64,000 bases of DNA from JBFWUW01 sp050247075 (GCA_050247075.1 JBFWUW010000008.1:66976-130975), one strand, 5' to 3'. Shown: positions 32,275 to 42,633, counted from the first letter of the stretch. The notes: generated from the letters alone by a model not told the origin. Made by a program: numbers and translations.

Positions 32275-33357
32275 ATGTCGAATTCCAGCCCGATCGCCGA
32301 ACAGGGCAGCCTCGGTTCGTTCCATCTCCGCGAGATTCTTAGGAAGCAGGCCATCGTGACCGCCCACCTCAATGCCCGCCGCGCTGCCGTACTGCTGACT
32401 TGCCTGCCGCAAGACGACGCGGCGGTGCTGCTGGGCAAGTTGGAACCCAAACAGGTAGAAGCGGTTACGATTGAAATCGCCAGGCTTGGCTCTATCCCCG
32501 GAGAGGAGCAAGAGGCGATCATCAAGGAGTTCGCTGACGCCAATCCCAATACCTTGACGGCGGGCAGCGGCGGACTGGATGTGGCCAAGCGGCTGGTCGA
32601 GAAAGCGCTAGGCAGCAAGGCGGCGGGGACGCTGGACAATGTCCGCGAACAAATCGAAGCCATGCCGTTTGGCTTCTTGCGGCGCGTCGATGCGCAAAAC
32701 CTGGTGACGTTCATCATTGATGAACACCCGCAGACCATCGCGCTAATTGTTTCTCACCTGCCGCCGCAGTCGGCCGCTTCGATCATTGCCAGCCTTCCGG
32801 CGGATCGGCAGCTTTCGGTGGTAAGGCGGATCGCCACGATGGCCCAGACCAACCCCGATATCATTCGCGAAGTTGAGGTGGGTCTGGAAGCGCGGATGTC
32901 CAGCCTGATGAGCCAGCAGTTTGCCTCGGCCGGCGGCGTACCGCGGGTGGCCGAGATTCTCAACGTCACCGACCGCAATACCGAAAAGGCCCTGTTGGAA
33001 AATCTGGCCCAAGAGGCCCCCGACCTGGTCGAGGAAATCCGCCGCTTGATGTTTGTGTTTGAAGACATTGTCAAATTTGGCGACAAGGACATTCAAACGG
33101 TTCTCAAGAATGTCGAGACCTCGCAATGGGCCATGGCCCTCAAGGGACAAAGCGATGTCATCAAGGACAAGATCTTGGGTAACCTCTCCAAGCGGGCCGC
33201 CGATCTGCTGCGCGAGGAAATGGACTACCTGGGCGCGGTGAAAAGCTCCACCGTCACCCAGGCGCAGCAGCAAATCGTCGATATCGTTCGCCGTCTGGAA
33301 GACGCGGGCGAAATCACTCTGGAAGCCGGCGACGAGGCCGATCAGATGATTTCCTGA
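32275..33357 (+). CDS. fliG: Flagellar motor switch protein FliG
   Basis: FliG links the MS ring to the C ring and interacts with the stator. The 360-residue protein has a FliG N-domain (AAVLLTCLPQDDAAVLLGKL), middle domain (DEHPQTIALIVSHLPP, with the EHPQ motif) and C-domain (MFVFEDIVKFGDKDIQTVLK, then LSKRAADLLREEMDYLGAVK). Charged motor-face residues appear to be kept. It is solitary: no other flagellar or chemotaxis gene occurs in the window. The start at 32275 has no strong ribosome binding site; a GTG at 32356 is an alternative. Confidence 0.88.
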   Translation: MSNSSPIAEQGSLGSFHLREILRKQAIVTAHLNARRAAVLLTCLPQDDAAVLLGKLEPKQVEAVTIEIARLGSIPGEEQEAIIKEFADANPNTLTAGSGGLDVAKRLVEKALGSKAAGTLDNVREQIEAMPFGFLRRVDAQNLVTFIIDEHPQTIALIVSHLPPQSAASIIASLPADRQLSVVRRIATMAQTNPDIIREVEVGLEARMSSLMSQQFASAGGVPRVAEILNVTDRNTEKALLENLAQEAPDLVEEIRRLMFVFEDIVKFGDKDIQTVLKNVETSQWAMALKGQSDVIKDKILGNLSKRAADLLREEMDYLGAVKSSTVTQAQQQIVDIVRRLEDAGEITLEAGDEADQMIS

Positions 33358-33358
33358 T

Positions 33359-34213
33359 CTAAGCCCGCACTTGCTTGGCAGCGTCGGTGGCGATCGCGAA
33401 ACATTCGCGGATATCGTCCAGCGGGTTGTCGGGGTTCTCTTCGTATTCGAGCGACAGGCCGCCGTCGATGGGAAAGTCGGCCTCTTTCAGGGCCTTGAAC
33501 ACGCCCACCACGTCCATGTGCCCGCGGCCCAGGATGACCCCCTTGGTCTGCGCCTTTTGCTCGGCGAAGTCCTTGAGATGGATGCCAAACAACCGCCCCT
33601 TCAACAGCCGAATCACCGCCACGGGATCCTCGCCCGAACGGATGTAGTGTCCCAGGTCGGCGCAGGCACCGATATGCGGGTGATGGTTCTTGACGGCGTT
33701 CAGCACGTCGATGGCTTTATCGTAGCGATGCGACGGGCCGTGGTTGTGGATGGCAATGCGGATGTCGTATTCGGCGACGAGCTTATCCAGGCTGTCGAAC
33801 GAGTCGGGGCTGGGATCGGCGCTGATATTCTTGATGCCGGCCCGCTTGGCAAAGTCGAAGACCTTCTTGTTGGCCGCGTGGTCCGCGCCGAAGCCGTTGA
33901 CACCGTGGGCAGTAATCTCCAACTTGGCCGAGGCCAGCTTTTCGTTCATCTGGGTGATCTGCTCGTCGGTTGATTCGAGCGGGTAGTGACCTCCGAAAAA
34001 CTCGATCGTGGTGAAGCCGATCTCACCGGCATGTTTAATGGCCTCATCAACGCCGTAGCCGCGCAGAGAGTAACTTTGAATACCCAGCTTAAAGCCTGGA
34101 AACTCCTCGGCTTTGTCTTCGCCCCACACGCGGCGCTGCATGCCTAGCATGGCCCCGCCAGCCACCGCGGCCGACAGACAAAGAAAATCGCGACGCGAGG
34201 AAAAGCGGGACAT
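33359..34213 (-). CDS. TAT-exported sugar phosphate isomerase/epimerase-like protein
   Basis: A 284-residue AP-endonuclease-2/xylose isomerase-like TIM barrel. The N-terminus has a twin-arginine signal (SSRRDFLCLSAAVAGGAML). The barrel contains GIQSYSLRGYG, IEFFGGHYPLES, RIAIHNHGPSHRYD (His/Asn metal-site region), IGACADLGHYIRSGEDP and GGLSLEYEENPDNP. Planctomycetes carry many such exported paralogues, presumably for sugar catabolism in the periplasm; the substrate is unknown. It is convergent with fliG with a one-base gap. Confidence 0.83.
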   Translation of the reverse strand: MSRFSSRRDFLCLSAAVAGGAMLGMQRRVWGEDKAEEFPGFKLGIQSYSLRGYGVDEAIKHAGEIGFTTIEFFGGHYPLESTDEQITQMNEKLASAKLEITAHGVNGFGADHAANKKVFDFAKRAGIKNISADPSPDSFDSLDKLVAEYDIRIAIHNHGPSHRYDKAIDVLNAVKNHHPHIGACADLGHYIRSGEDPVAVIRLLKGRLFGIHLKDFAEQKAQTKGVILGRGHMDVVGVFKALKEADFPIDGGLSLEYEENPDNPLDDIRECFAIATDAAKQVRA

Positions 34214-34328
34214 GCGGGCAACTCCTGGACGAGAATTGGGCGGAAGAGTGGATTGGCGCTGGAAGGAACGGCGGCCCTGGCGAAGGGTGTATTATGATTC
34301 GCCATTTGTCCGCGTCCAGTAGTTCGAT

Positions 34329-37300
34329 CTATCTGGCCCCTGGAGGTACCACCAGCAGCAGCAACTTGTGGTCTTGGGTGGCAATGGCCATTTCGGTTCC
34401 GTCGGGCGAATAGGCGGCGGAGTAAGCCGCCGCGACGGGCAACTGCTGATGGTGGATCTGGTTGCCCGTGTTGGGATCCCAAATGAACAGTCCGCCCGAG
34501 TAGTCCACCGTGGTCAGTCGGTTGCCAACGGGGTTGAACAGCACACGGTAGATGTAGTCGCTATGGCCCGATACGGAACGCAGCGGTTTAGGTTCGTTCA
34601 CATCCCAGATCTCCCAGGCCTTGCTCAGCCCGCCCGCCGCCACCCACTTGCCGTCGGGCGAGAATAGCGCGCTGTACAACCCATCGGGATCATCGGGCTT
34701 GAATTGTTTGATCTCGACACCATCCGTATCCCAAAAGCGGACCGTTCGATCGAGCGAACACGACACGAGTTGCCGCTCGATGGGGTGGAACGAGACGGCA
34801 AAGACTTGCCCTTCGTGCCCTTTACAAGTAGCCGTTTCCTCGCCTGTCGTGGTATCCCACAGGCGAATGGTCTTGTCCGCGCCAGCCGTGGCTAGCAGGC
34901 GGCCATCGGGGCTGAATTCCATGGCATAGACTTGCGACTCGTGCCCTTTGAGCACCAACCGCGGTTCAGCCGAGGCAGCCAGCCAGCGTTTGGCGGTCTG
35001 ATCGTTTGAAACGCTGAACATGCCGCGGCCATCGGCCGCCAGACACAGGTCGCCCACGACCGAGGTATGGCCGGCGCACTCTTGCATCAAAACGAGCGAC
35101 GTTTCGTCGCCGTCGCGGTTCACGCGGAAGTTACGGATGATGCCATCGTTGCCAGAAACGACAATCTTGTGCCCGGCATCACTGGCCGCGGCCGCCGTTA
35201 GCGGCACGGCGGCGGTCGTCACGACCTCGGCGGTCGCCAACTCCGCGGCGTCGGCCACATTCCACAACCGCACCATGCCGTCCTCGCCGGCACCCGCCAG
35301 CAACTCGCCTGCATCGAGCGCGGCCAGTGCCTTCACGGCCACGGTGCTCCCTTCGTACTTCGACGTTTCGGAAAAGTCGTCGTAGTTCCATCCGGCCACG
35401 ATCTTATCGACACCCGCCGTGGCCACTTGCTTACCGCCCGCCACGAAAATAGCGTCGTGGATCGTCCCCGTGTGAGCCTGCACCGCGCGGCTGCCAGAAG
35501 GCAAGAACGAGCGGGCAATGTTATCCGCCCCGCCCGAAACAATGCGGTCGTCCTCCCCTCCCACGGCTACCCTCGCCACACCGGCGGTATGGTCGATGAA
35601 CTGTTCGAGCAGCAAGCCGGAGCCGATCTCGATCAGCCGCACGAACCTGTCGTCACAACCTGTCACCACCCGCAAGTTATCGTGCGTAAAAGCGACTCCA
35701 CGCACCACGGCCGGGTGCGCAACCGTCTTCAACGGCGAAGCATCATCGTAATTCCACAAACGAAGTTGATTGTCCGCTCCCACGGCGGCCACGGCCTTAC
35801 CATCCGGGCTGACCGCCAGGCCAAACACGGCCCCGCCCGAGCCGTTAAATTTTTTGTCTTCCGTCCCCAGGTTGACATCCCATAGACGAACGGTGGCGTC
35901 GGCACCGCCGCTGAGCAGCTTCTTGCCGCCCGGCGCATACGCCAAGGCGTTTACTCCATTGGCGTGGCCGGTCATCATGCGAACCAGCGACAAATTATGG
36001 ACCAATATGTTGTTATCGCCCCCGCCCGTCACCAAAGTGCGGTTGTCGGGCGTGAACGCCACCGACAGCAATGGCGTGGCCGAGGCTAGTTCCTCCAAAG
36101 GTTTGCCGTCGGCTGGACTAAAGACGCGCAGACGGTTATCGGCCCCGCCGACCGCCACTTTCGACCCATCGGTGCTGTAGGCAACACTGGTTAATCCGCC
36201 CAGCGTGACAATTTTATGCTGCAAGGCACCGTCGGCGATGTTCCAAAGTTGCAGGTTCTTGTCGGTGTAGAGATCGTTGCCGGCACTAGCCAGTTGCAAT
36301 CCGTCAGGCCGCACGGCGACATTAGCCAAGGGGCCGTCGGCCCCGGCGAATTGACGGACCATCTTGCCATCTTGTCCCCACAATTTAGCCAGCTTGTCGT
36401 CGCCGCAGGTGACGAACTGCGTGCCGTCCCCCACAAAGGCCGCATCGTTGGCTTTCCCTTCATGGGCCGCAATCACCATGTTGGCCGAAAGCCGCCACAC
36501 CCGCGCGGTCTTGTCGGCTCCTCCGGAGACAATCGTGCGGTTGTCGGCCCCCAGGGCCACGGCTGGCACCACTCCGGCATGTCCCGTGAACTGCTGCAAT
36601 TCCTTGCCCGTGACGACATCCCAGGCCCGCACGATGCCGTCGTCCGCCGCGCTGGCCAGCCGCGTGCCATCGGGGCTGAGCCGCATATTGCGCACGGCCA
36701 CGGGGTGCGTCAGGGTGAACGTCAGCGCCGCGTCAGCCAGATTCCAGATTCGGACGGCCTTGTCGATGCTGGCGGCCGCCACCTTGGTGCCATCCTTGGT
36801 GACGCCGACCGACGTAACCTGATCGGTCGCGCCGGCGTAGGTCCGCACGGAATTTCCGTCGGCCAGGTTCCACAGCCGTACCGTTTTGTCCATGCCGCCG
36901 CTCACCAATTGGTCGCCCGCCGGCGTATAGGCCAGCGAAGTCACGGCCCCTTCATGGCCGGCGATCAGCCGCACCAGCGACAAGGCCAGCAGGCGGGCCG
37001 AGTTGTCGGCCCCACCGGTCAACAGCGTGTTATGGTCCGGCAAGAAGGCCAAGGCGTTGATAGCGGCCGGCGCGGCCACCTCTTCCAATAGCTTTCCATC
37101 CATAGTGCGGTAGACGCGCAGATGGCTATCCGCGCCCGACACGGCCACCTTGAGCCCATCGGCACTGTAGGCTACATCCAGAATGGCGACAGGGGTGATA
37201 ATATTCTGTTGCACGGCGGCGTCGGCCATGTTCCACAGGAACAAATGCCCGTCGTCGCCCCCCGATGCAAGCTGGGTGCCGTCGGGCTTAACGGCCACGC

Positions 37301-40300
37301 GGCGCAGCGGCGCGATCGCACCGGCATAAGGCCGCACGACCGTACCGGCCAAGGCCCACAATTTGGCCAGCTTGTCGTTTCCGACCGAGACAAACTGCGA
37401 GCCATCGGTCACAAACGCCACGTCATTGGTCCCTCCTTCGTGTGCTTCGACCAATCGAATGGCGGAGGCCGTGGCAATGCGAACCACCATGTCGGCACCG
37501 CCCGATACGATCGTTTTGTTGTCTCCCGCCAGGGCCACCGCCAGTGCGGCCCCCTCATGCCCGGAAAAATGTTCCAATTCCTTGGCGAGTGTCAGATCCC
37601 ACATTCGCACCACGCCATCGTCGCCGCTTGTTACCAGGCGGGTGTTATCGGCGCTGGCCTGAATGCCGCGGACGCCCGCTGGGTGGACCATCGCCGAAAC
37701 CACAGCCGCATCAGCCAGGTTCCAGACGCGGGCGTTTTTGTCCGCGCCAGCGGCCAAGACCTTGGTGGCGTCCTTGCTGACCCCCACGCCAAGGATGGCG
37801 TCGGTAGCGCCGGCAAAGGCACGCACTTGCAAGCCGTCGGCCACGGTCCACAGGCGGACGGTTTTATCCGCGCCGCCGCTGACCAGTTGCGTGCTGTCCG
37901 GCGTGAACGCCAAGGCGTTGACGGCACCTTCATGCCCGACAAACAGCCGCAGGAACGAAGACTGCATCAACCGGGCGGCATTGTCGCCACCGCCGCTGGC
38001 AATGGTCTTGTTGTCGGGCCCAAACGATACGCCGCTGATGTGGACATCGGGCGTGGTGAACCGTTCCAGTTCGATGCCGGCCAGGTTCCACAGGCGGACG
38101 GTTCCATCACCGGCGCTGGAGACAATGGTCAGACCGTCGGGGCTGAAATTAACGCCGGTGGCAGCCGCTTCGTGGCCGGTCAGCGTGCCTGCCGCCGCTC
38201 CGTTGCTGGAAGTCCACAGCTTGATGATCTTGTCCGCGCCGGCGGAAGCAATGGTCGCGCCGTCCGCACTGACGGCCACCGCGGCTACTTCCGCACCGTG
38301 GGTAATCGTCCTTACGGCCGCGCCGCCGGCGATCTTCCAGACGCGGATGGTGCCGTCGGCCGAGCCGGACAACATTTCGTCAAGCTTGGAATTGTAGGCC
38401 ACGCAAGTGATGGCACCGGTATGCCCTTCGATCGTGGCCAGGGTCGTCCCCTCGGCAATGCTCCACTGCTTGAGGACTTGGTCGGCCCCCCCCGACAACA
38501 ACTGTGTCCCATCGGCACTAAAAGCCACCCCATTGACCGCCGCGCCGTGCCCTTCAAACGTCTTGACGGTTGCGCCATCCGCCGCGGTCCATAGCCGGAC
38601 GGTTTTATCGGCGCTAGAACTGGCCAGTTGCGTGCTGTCCGACTTCCAAGCCAGCCCCGTCACCGCCGCGGTATGCCCGTTCAACGTACGCAGTAAAGCG
38701 CCGTCGGCGGCGTTCCACAAGCGGACGGAATTGTCGGCCGAGGCCGTGGCCACGGTCTTGCCATCGGGGCTGAGAGCCACCGCTTGAATCGGCTTGGTGT
38801 GGCCGGCCATCGCGCGACTGGCGGGTATCGGCAATTGCCACAATTTGACGGTGCCATCTTCTCCCGACGAGGCCAACTGCGTGCCATTGGCATGAAACGC
38901 CAGGCCCGTGATGCGACCCATGTGCGCCTCAATCGACAGCAAATCGGCCCCCGTACCGGTCTGTGCCAGTTTGATGATGCCGGCATCGCTGGCCGAGGCG
39001 GCCAGCGCGGAATCGACCGACAAGGCGACCGCCGTTACAGCGCTGGCATGGGCAGGCAGCTCGCGCACCAGTTCGCCCGACGCGCCATCGACCAGTTGTA
39101 CTTTCTTATCCGCGGCACCGGTCAGTGCGAGTTTGCCGTCCACGGAAATCGACACCGCATTGACGGCCTCTTTGTGGCCGGCATACGCGCGGCCGGGCAC
39201 CACCGGCAACTGCCATAGTCGTAAAAAGCCATCGGCACCGCCCGAGAGCAGCATTTGGTTGCCGGGATGGTACGCCAGGCCATTGACCGCGCCGGCGTGC
39301 GCGCCAATTTGGCCTTGAACGGCGCCGTCGGCCGCGTTCCAAAGGTGAATGTTGCCGTCGGCATCGCCCGAGGCCAGTTGGGCATTATCGGCCCGGAAGG
39401 CCACGCTTTCGACGGCACCAGAGTGTCCTTGCAACGTCCGCAGCACGGCTCCGTCAGCCACGTTCCACAGCTTAACCGCCTTGTCGGTTCCCACGGTGGC
39501 ACCCAACTGGCCGTTGGCGCTAATCGCCACATTGCGAATTGGCTCCTTATGGGCACCCAGCGTCTTCTCATCGCCTGGCGTGCGCCATACGCGGATGGTT
39601 CCATCCTGGCCCGCCGTGGCAAATTCTGGATTCTTGGGATGAAAGGCCGCCGCCAAGGCAGCGCCGGTATGGGCCACGATGTCTCCCTGGCTGGCGCCAT
39701 CGGGCAGACTGAACAGGCGCACGCTGCCGCTGGGCAACGTCACGGCGGCCACGGTATTGTCGGCGTTGACAGCCAGCGAAGTAGCCGGTTCGGCAAGTTC
39801 CACCAACGTCTTGGCGGCGTTGGGTTTCGTCAAGTCAGTCAGCGTGAGCGTCTTGTCGGCGGAGGCCAGCAAGACACCTTTGCCATCGGCCAGCAGGGCC
39901 ACGGCGTTAACGACGTCGGCGGTTCCCTCCAGCGATTGCGACGGCGCGGCGTCGGTGGACCACAACTTGGCTAGGCCATCGGCACCAGAGGTCAGCAGCA
40001 GCTTGCCATCGGGGTGATAGGCGATGCCGGTGACGGGACCGGTGTGCGCGCCGAGTTCTCCCAGCAGCTTTCCGGCCGCGGCATCCCAAATGCGGACCAC
40101 GCCGGCGCTATCGCCCGATGCAATCCGCTTGTTGTCCTTGGATATCGCCCCTGCGGTCACGGCGGTCGTGTGGCCATCCAGCGTATGCAGCGGCTTGCCT
40201 TCCCCCAGTTTCCACACTCGCAACGAGGTCTCGGCACCGGCTGACAGCAATAGTTGGCCGTCGCTGCTGGTCACCAGCAATTGGACGGGCCGGGCATGGC

Positions 40301-41408
40301 CGGCCAGCGTGGTCGGCGGCTTGGGCAGATTCCAAATGCGAATGGTGCCATCCTCACCCGCCGAGGCAATCTCCTTGCCCTGCGGATGGAATGCCAAGGC
40401 ACTAACCGCGCCGACATGTCCCAACGATGTGAACAAGTCCGCGCCGTCTTCCGATTTCCAATACTTGATGATGCCGGTGGTGCTGCCGGTAGCCACGACC
40501 GATCCGTCGGGGTGCATGGCCAGCGACGACACGGGGCCCGATTGGCCCGCCAGGCTGCGCAGCTCTGTCCGCTTTTCGGCATCGAATAACCGCACCGAAG
40601 TATCGGCGGCTCCCGCGGCGGCTAACTTGCCATCGGCGGAAATGGCCACGCCGTTCACTGCCCCACCCAAGGTCGCCAAGACAGCGGGAAGGGCCCGCGG
40701 CGGCCATTGAATCGATCGCAGCGCGCCGTCTTCACCGGCTGATAGCAACGTGCCGTCTTCCGGATGAAAGGCCAAGGCTACCGTCTTGGGTGCCATCACC
40801 ACGCCCACCGGAGAAGCATCGGCCACATTCCAACCGCGAATGCTGCCGTCACTGCCCGACGCGATCAACGCCGCGCCGTCGGCCGACAGCGCCAAGTCTG
40901 TTACGTCGGCGGTCATACCGGGATAGTCCCGCACCGCCTGGCCAGTCTGCGGGTTCCACTGGCGGACCAGCTTGCCAGTGTCGCCCGTGAAGACCATGCC
41001 GCCATCGGCCGATGTGACGACGGCCGTTGGTACGCCCGACAAGCCGGCCATGTTCATCAAGGGACCAACCAGCGGCATATCGTGGACCAGCACCGTGCGG
41101 TCGATACCGCCCGAGGCGACTTGCGCGCTGTCCTTGGAAATGGCCAGTGCCAGCACCAGGTTCTTGTGGTCGGTAATCGTATGCAGCAGTTTCTTGCTGG
41201 TTCGGTCCCAAATGCGGACAGAACGGTCAAATCCGCCCGACACCAGCAACTTGCCGTCGGGTGAATAGCCCACGGCATAAATGGGAGCCGTGTGCCCTTC
41301 CAGGTAGGTAACGGTCTGGGCATGGGCTTGGCCAGCACCCGCGGCCAGTGCCAAAATCAGCAAAACGGGGCAAGCAACCAGCAACGGCCGAAATGGCGGA
41401 AAAAGCAT
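34329..41408 (-). CDS. Giant secreted protein of about 56 WD40 repeats
   Basis: A 2359-residue protein: a signal peptide (about 1-31, ending GAGQAHAQ) followed by WD40 blades to the end. By eye I count 56 blades of 38-46 residues, without another domain. In the N-terminal half, blades 5, 8, 11, 14, 17 and 20 share an AFHP/AYHP strand, a three-blade period of about 125 residues. In the C-terminal half the pattern repeats every eight blades (near residues 1159, 1486 and 1815; about 328 residues). It is probably an extracytoplasmic interaction scaffold. WD dipeptides are often degenerate (LW, VW). No partner gene adjoins it. Confidence 0.9.
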   Translation of the reverse strand: MLFPPFRPLLVACPVLLILALAAGAGQAHAQTVTYLEGHTAPIYAVGYSPDGKLLVSGGFDRSVRIWDRTSKKLLHTITDHKNLVLALAISKDSAQVASGGIDRTVLVHDMPLVGPLMNMAGLSGVPTAVVTSADGGMVFTGDTGKLVRQWNPQTGQAVRDYPGMTADVTDLALSADGAALIASGSDGSIRGWNVADASPVGVVMAPKTVALAFHPEDGTLLSAGEDGALRSIQWPPRALPAVLATLGGAVNGVAISADGKLAAAGAADTSVRLFDAEKRTELRSLAGQSGPVSSLAMHPDGSVVATGSTTGIIKYWKSEDGADLFTSLGHVGAVSALAFHPQGKEIASAGEDGTIRIWNLPKPPTTLAGHARPVQLLVTSSDGQLLLSAGAETSLRVWKLGEGKPLHTLDGHTTAVTAGAISKDNKRIASGDSAGVVRIWDAAAGKLLGELGAHTGPVTGIAYHPDGKLLLTSGADGLAKLWSTDAAPSQSLEGTADVVNAVALLADGKGVLLASADKTLTLTDLTKPNAAKTLVELAEPATSLAVNADNTVAAVTLPSGSVRLFSLPDGASQGDIVAHTGAALAAAFHPKNPEFATAGQDGTIRVWRTPGDEKTLGAHKEPIRNVAISANGQLGATVGTDKAVKLWNVADGAVLRTLQGHSGAVESVAFRADNAQLASGDADGNIHLWNAADGAVQGQIGAHAGAVNGLAYHPGNQMLLSGGADGFLRLWQLPVVPGRAYAGHKEAVNAVSISVDGKLALTGAADKKVQLVDGASGELVRELPAHASAVTAVALSVDSALAASASDAGIIKLAQTGTGADLLSIEAHMGRITGLAFHANGTQLASSGEDGTVKLWQLPIPASRAMAGHTKPIQAVALSPDGKTVATASADNSVRLWNAADGALLRTLNGHTAAVTGLAWKSDSTQLASSSADKTVRLWTAADGATVKTFEGHGAAVNGVAFSADGTQLLSGGADQVLKQWSIAEGTTLATIEGHTGAITCVAYNSKLDEMLSGSADGTIRVWKIAGGAAVRTITHGAEVAAVAVSADGATIASAGADKIIKLWTSSNGAAAGTLTGHEAAATGVNFSPDGLTIVSSAGDGTVRLWNLAGIELERFTTPDVHISGVSFGPDNKTIASGGGDNAARLMQSSFLRLFVGHEGAVNALAFTPDSTQLVSGGADKTVRLWTVADGLQVRAFAGATDAILGVGVSKDATKVLAAGADKNARVWNLADAAVVSAMVHPAGVRGIQASADNTRLVTSGDDGVVRMWDLTLAKELEHFSGHEGAALAVALAGDNKTIVSGGADMVVRIATASAIRLVEAHEGGTNDVAFVTDGSQFVSVGNDKLAKLWALAGTVVRPYAGAIAPLRRVAVKPDGTQLASGGDDGHLFLWNMADAAVQQNIITPVAILDVAYSADGLKVAVSGADSHLRVYRTMDGKLLEEVAAPAAINALAFLPDHNTLLTGGADNSARLLALSLVRLIAGHEGAVTSLAYTPAGDQLVSGGMDKTVRLWNLADGNSVRTYAGATDQVTSVGVTKDGTKVAAASIDKAVRIWNLADAALTFTLTHPVAVRNMRLSPDGTRLASAADDGIVRAWDVVTGKELQQFTGHAGVVPAVALGADNRTIVSGGADKTARVWRLSANMVIAAHEGKANDAAFVGDGTQFVTCGDDKLAKLWGQDGKMVRQFAGADGPLANVAVRPDGLQLASAGNDLYTDKNLQLWNIADGALQHKIVTLGGLTSVAYSTDGSKVAVGGADNRLRVFSPADGKPLEELASATPLLSVAFTPDNRTLVTGGGDNNILVHNLSLVRMMTGHANGVNALAYAPGGKKLLSGGADATVRLWDVNLGTEDKKFNGSGGAVFGLAVSPDGKAVAAVGADNQLRLWNYDDASPLKTVAHPAVVRGVAFTHDNLRVVTGCDDRFVRLIEIGSGLLLEQFIDHTAGVARVAVGGEDDRIVSGGADNIARSFLPSGSRAVQAHTGTIHDAIFVAGGKQVATAGVDKIVAGWNYDDFSETSKYEGSTVAVKALAALDAGELLAGAGEDGMVRLWNVADAAELATAEVVTTAAVPLTAAAASDAGHKIVVSGNDGIIRNFRVNRDGDETSLVLMQECAGHTSVVGDLCLAADGRGMFSVSNDQTAKRWLAASAEPRLVLKGHESQVYAMEFSPDGRLLATAGADKTIRLWDTTTGEETATCKGHEGQVFAVSFHPIERQLVSCSLDRTVRFWDTDGVEIKQFKPDDPDGLYSALFSPDGKWVAAGGLSKAWEIWDVNEPKPLRSVSGHSDYIYRVLFNPVGNRLTTVDYSGGLFIWDPNTGNQIHHQQLPVAAAYSAAYSPDGTEMAIATQDHKLLLLVVPPGAR

Positions 41409-41742
41409 ATCGGGGCCTTTCAGGCGGGAAATAAAGTCAGCGGTGGGCCATCTGAGCGGCGGGAAGGCATGGATCTTACCGGCGAACGGCCAGCCGATGC
41501 CCTATTATGGCTGGCGCGCACGCGGCGCAAACCTCTCTTATAGCTGCCTGACGCAAGGATTTCATCGTAATTTGACCAATTCGCCAATCTGGTTACGGTC
41601 TGAGTTGGCCGCGGGCGGGCGCGAGCCGCCGCAATCTCCACCCGCTAGAAGGGCCAGAAAGTGCTGGACACGCACGCGCCGGGCGGAATACGATGTCATA
41701 GTCGAGGGGCCAATCGCGATTAAGACTTGTGGGAGCCTGCCG
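41409..41742. other. Divergent intergenic region
   Basis: The 334 bases separate the WD40 giant (minus) from a small secreted protein (plus). No repeat of the window's families, terminator or RNA gene was seen. Both promoters must lie here but no convincing -35/-10 pair stands out. Confidence 0.5.
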
Positions 41743-42099
41743 ATGCTTTCCGGCCGCCTGAGCTATGTCATTCCGTTAGGCTGCCTGGCCATCGCCATTT
41801 GTTGGCCTGCGGCAAGCCGGGCGGACGACGGGTATCGCAATGATCCCTTCAAAGTGCGGCATGCGCCCCAGGTGCATCACTACGATGCCGCGCAAGACAA
41901 GTTTTATCACCTGAAAAGCGTGCTGACGCCAGCTCCCTCGGACCAACCTCAAAACGCACTTGGGCGTTACGGCAACCGGTTGACCCAGTTTCGTTATTTC
42001 GGTCCCGTCAAGGGGGCGGGCATCTACGGTGCCATGGACCGTTATAAGGCGAGCCTGAACCTAGACGCCAGCCGGTACAAGTACCGCATGGAACGATAG
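41743..42099 (+). CDS. Small secreted protein of unknown function
   Basis: A 118-residue exported protein. The signal peptide covers about residues 1-27 (hydrophobic LSYVIPLGCLAIAICW, then ASRADD). The mature part is basic and Tyr-rich (RNDPFKVRHAPQVHHYDAAQ, FRYFGPVKGAGIYGAMD) and ends KYRMER. The ATG at 41743 is supported by GGGAG seven bases upstream. No family is recognised. Confidence 0.65.
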   Translation: MLSGRLSYVIPLGCLAIAICWPAASRADDGYRNDPFKVRHAPQVHHYDAAQDKFYHLKSVLTPAPSDQPQNALGRYGNRLTQFRYFGPVKGAGIYGAMDRYKASLNLDASRYKYRMER

Positions 42100-42111
42100 C
42101 CGATTGAGAGT

Positions 42112-42633
42112 TCAAACGCTCCCCAGCGATTGAAAACCGTCGCCGAACCAAAACGTGTCCGGCTCGGCCAACAGCCGGTCGATCAGTTCTTGGAAGGACC
42201 GGGCGACAATTTCCTGCCAACCCGGGTCGCCGGCGCTCTCGTGGCATACGTCGAGAATTCGGCCCTGGCCGTTTGAAGTAGCGTCTATCGCCAACCAATT
42301 AGAATCGCCGTAGTCCAGCATCTGCCACCAGGCAGCCGACGCCGTATATAGAGGTGAATCGTCCTGGATGAAGCCGTACTCTTGCGTGGTCTGAAGATCG
42401 GCCAGCGACGGTATCCGGAAGCGAAACCATTGCCCGGCCGGCGAGAGGAAATCATCTCCTGGCCCGATCAGTGCGCCGTCACAAATGGCATGGAACTCCA
42501 ACAAGCAGGCCGGCACGCCGCGTTCTTGAGCGGCCTGCAACAATCCTGGTTCCGCCGGTGGATAGGCGAAATGCCGGGCACGAACCTCCGCGACTTGTTG
42601 CTGCATGTTCATGGAAATAGCATACAGCCCCAT
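42112..42633 (-). CDS. SMI1/KNR4 (SUKH)-like protein
   Basis: About 173 residues. LLEFHAICDGALIGPGDDFLS, IPSLADLQTTQEYGFI, and the WWQMLDYGDSNWLAIDATSN block follow the SMI1/KNR4 (SUKH) pattern, a fold used by immunity proteins of contact toxins but also by housekeeping proteins. No toxin is adjacent. The longer open frame upstream (to 42852) is Arg-rich and overlaps the HDOD gene, so a start at 42633 (or 42612) is favoured. Confidence 0.55.
   Translation of the reverse strand: MGLYAISMNMQQQVAEVRARHFAYPPAEPGLLQAAQERGVPACLLEFHAICDGALIGPGDDFLSPAGQWFRFRIPSLADLQTTQEYGFIQDDSPLYTASAAWWQMLDYGDSNWLAIDATSNGQGRILDVCHESAGDPGWQEIVARSFQELIDRLLAEPDTFWFGDGFQSLGSV

Noticed and set aside
37122..38594. A 490-codon open frame on plus, opposite the WD40 giant
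   Set aside because: It is the antisense of a GC-rich repetitive gene, lacks a signal or family motif, and its composition (Gly/Arg/His-rich) mirrors the complementary codons.
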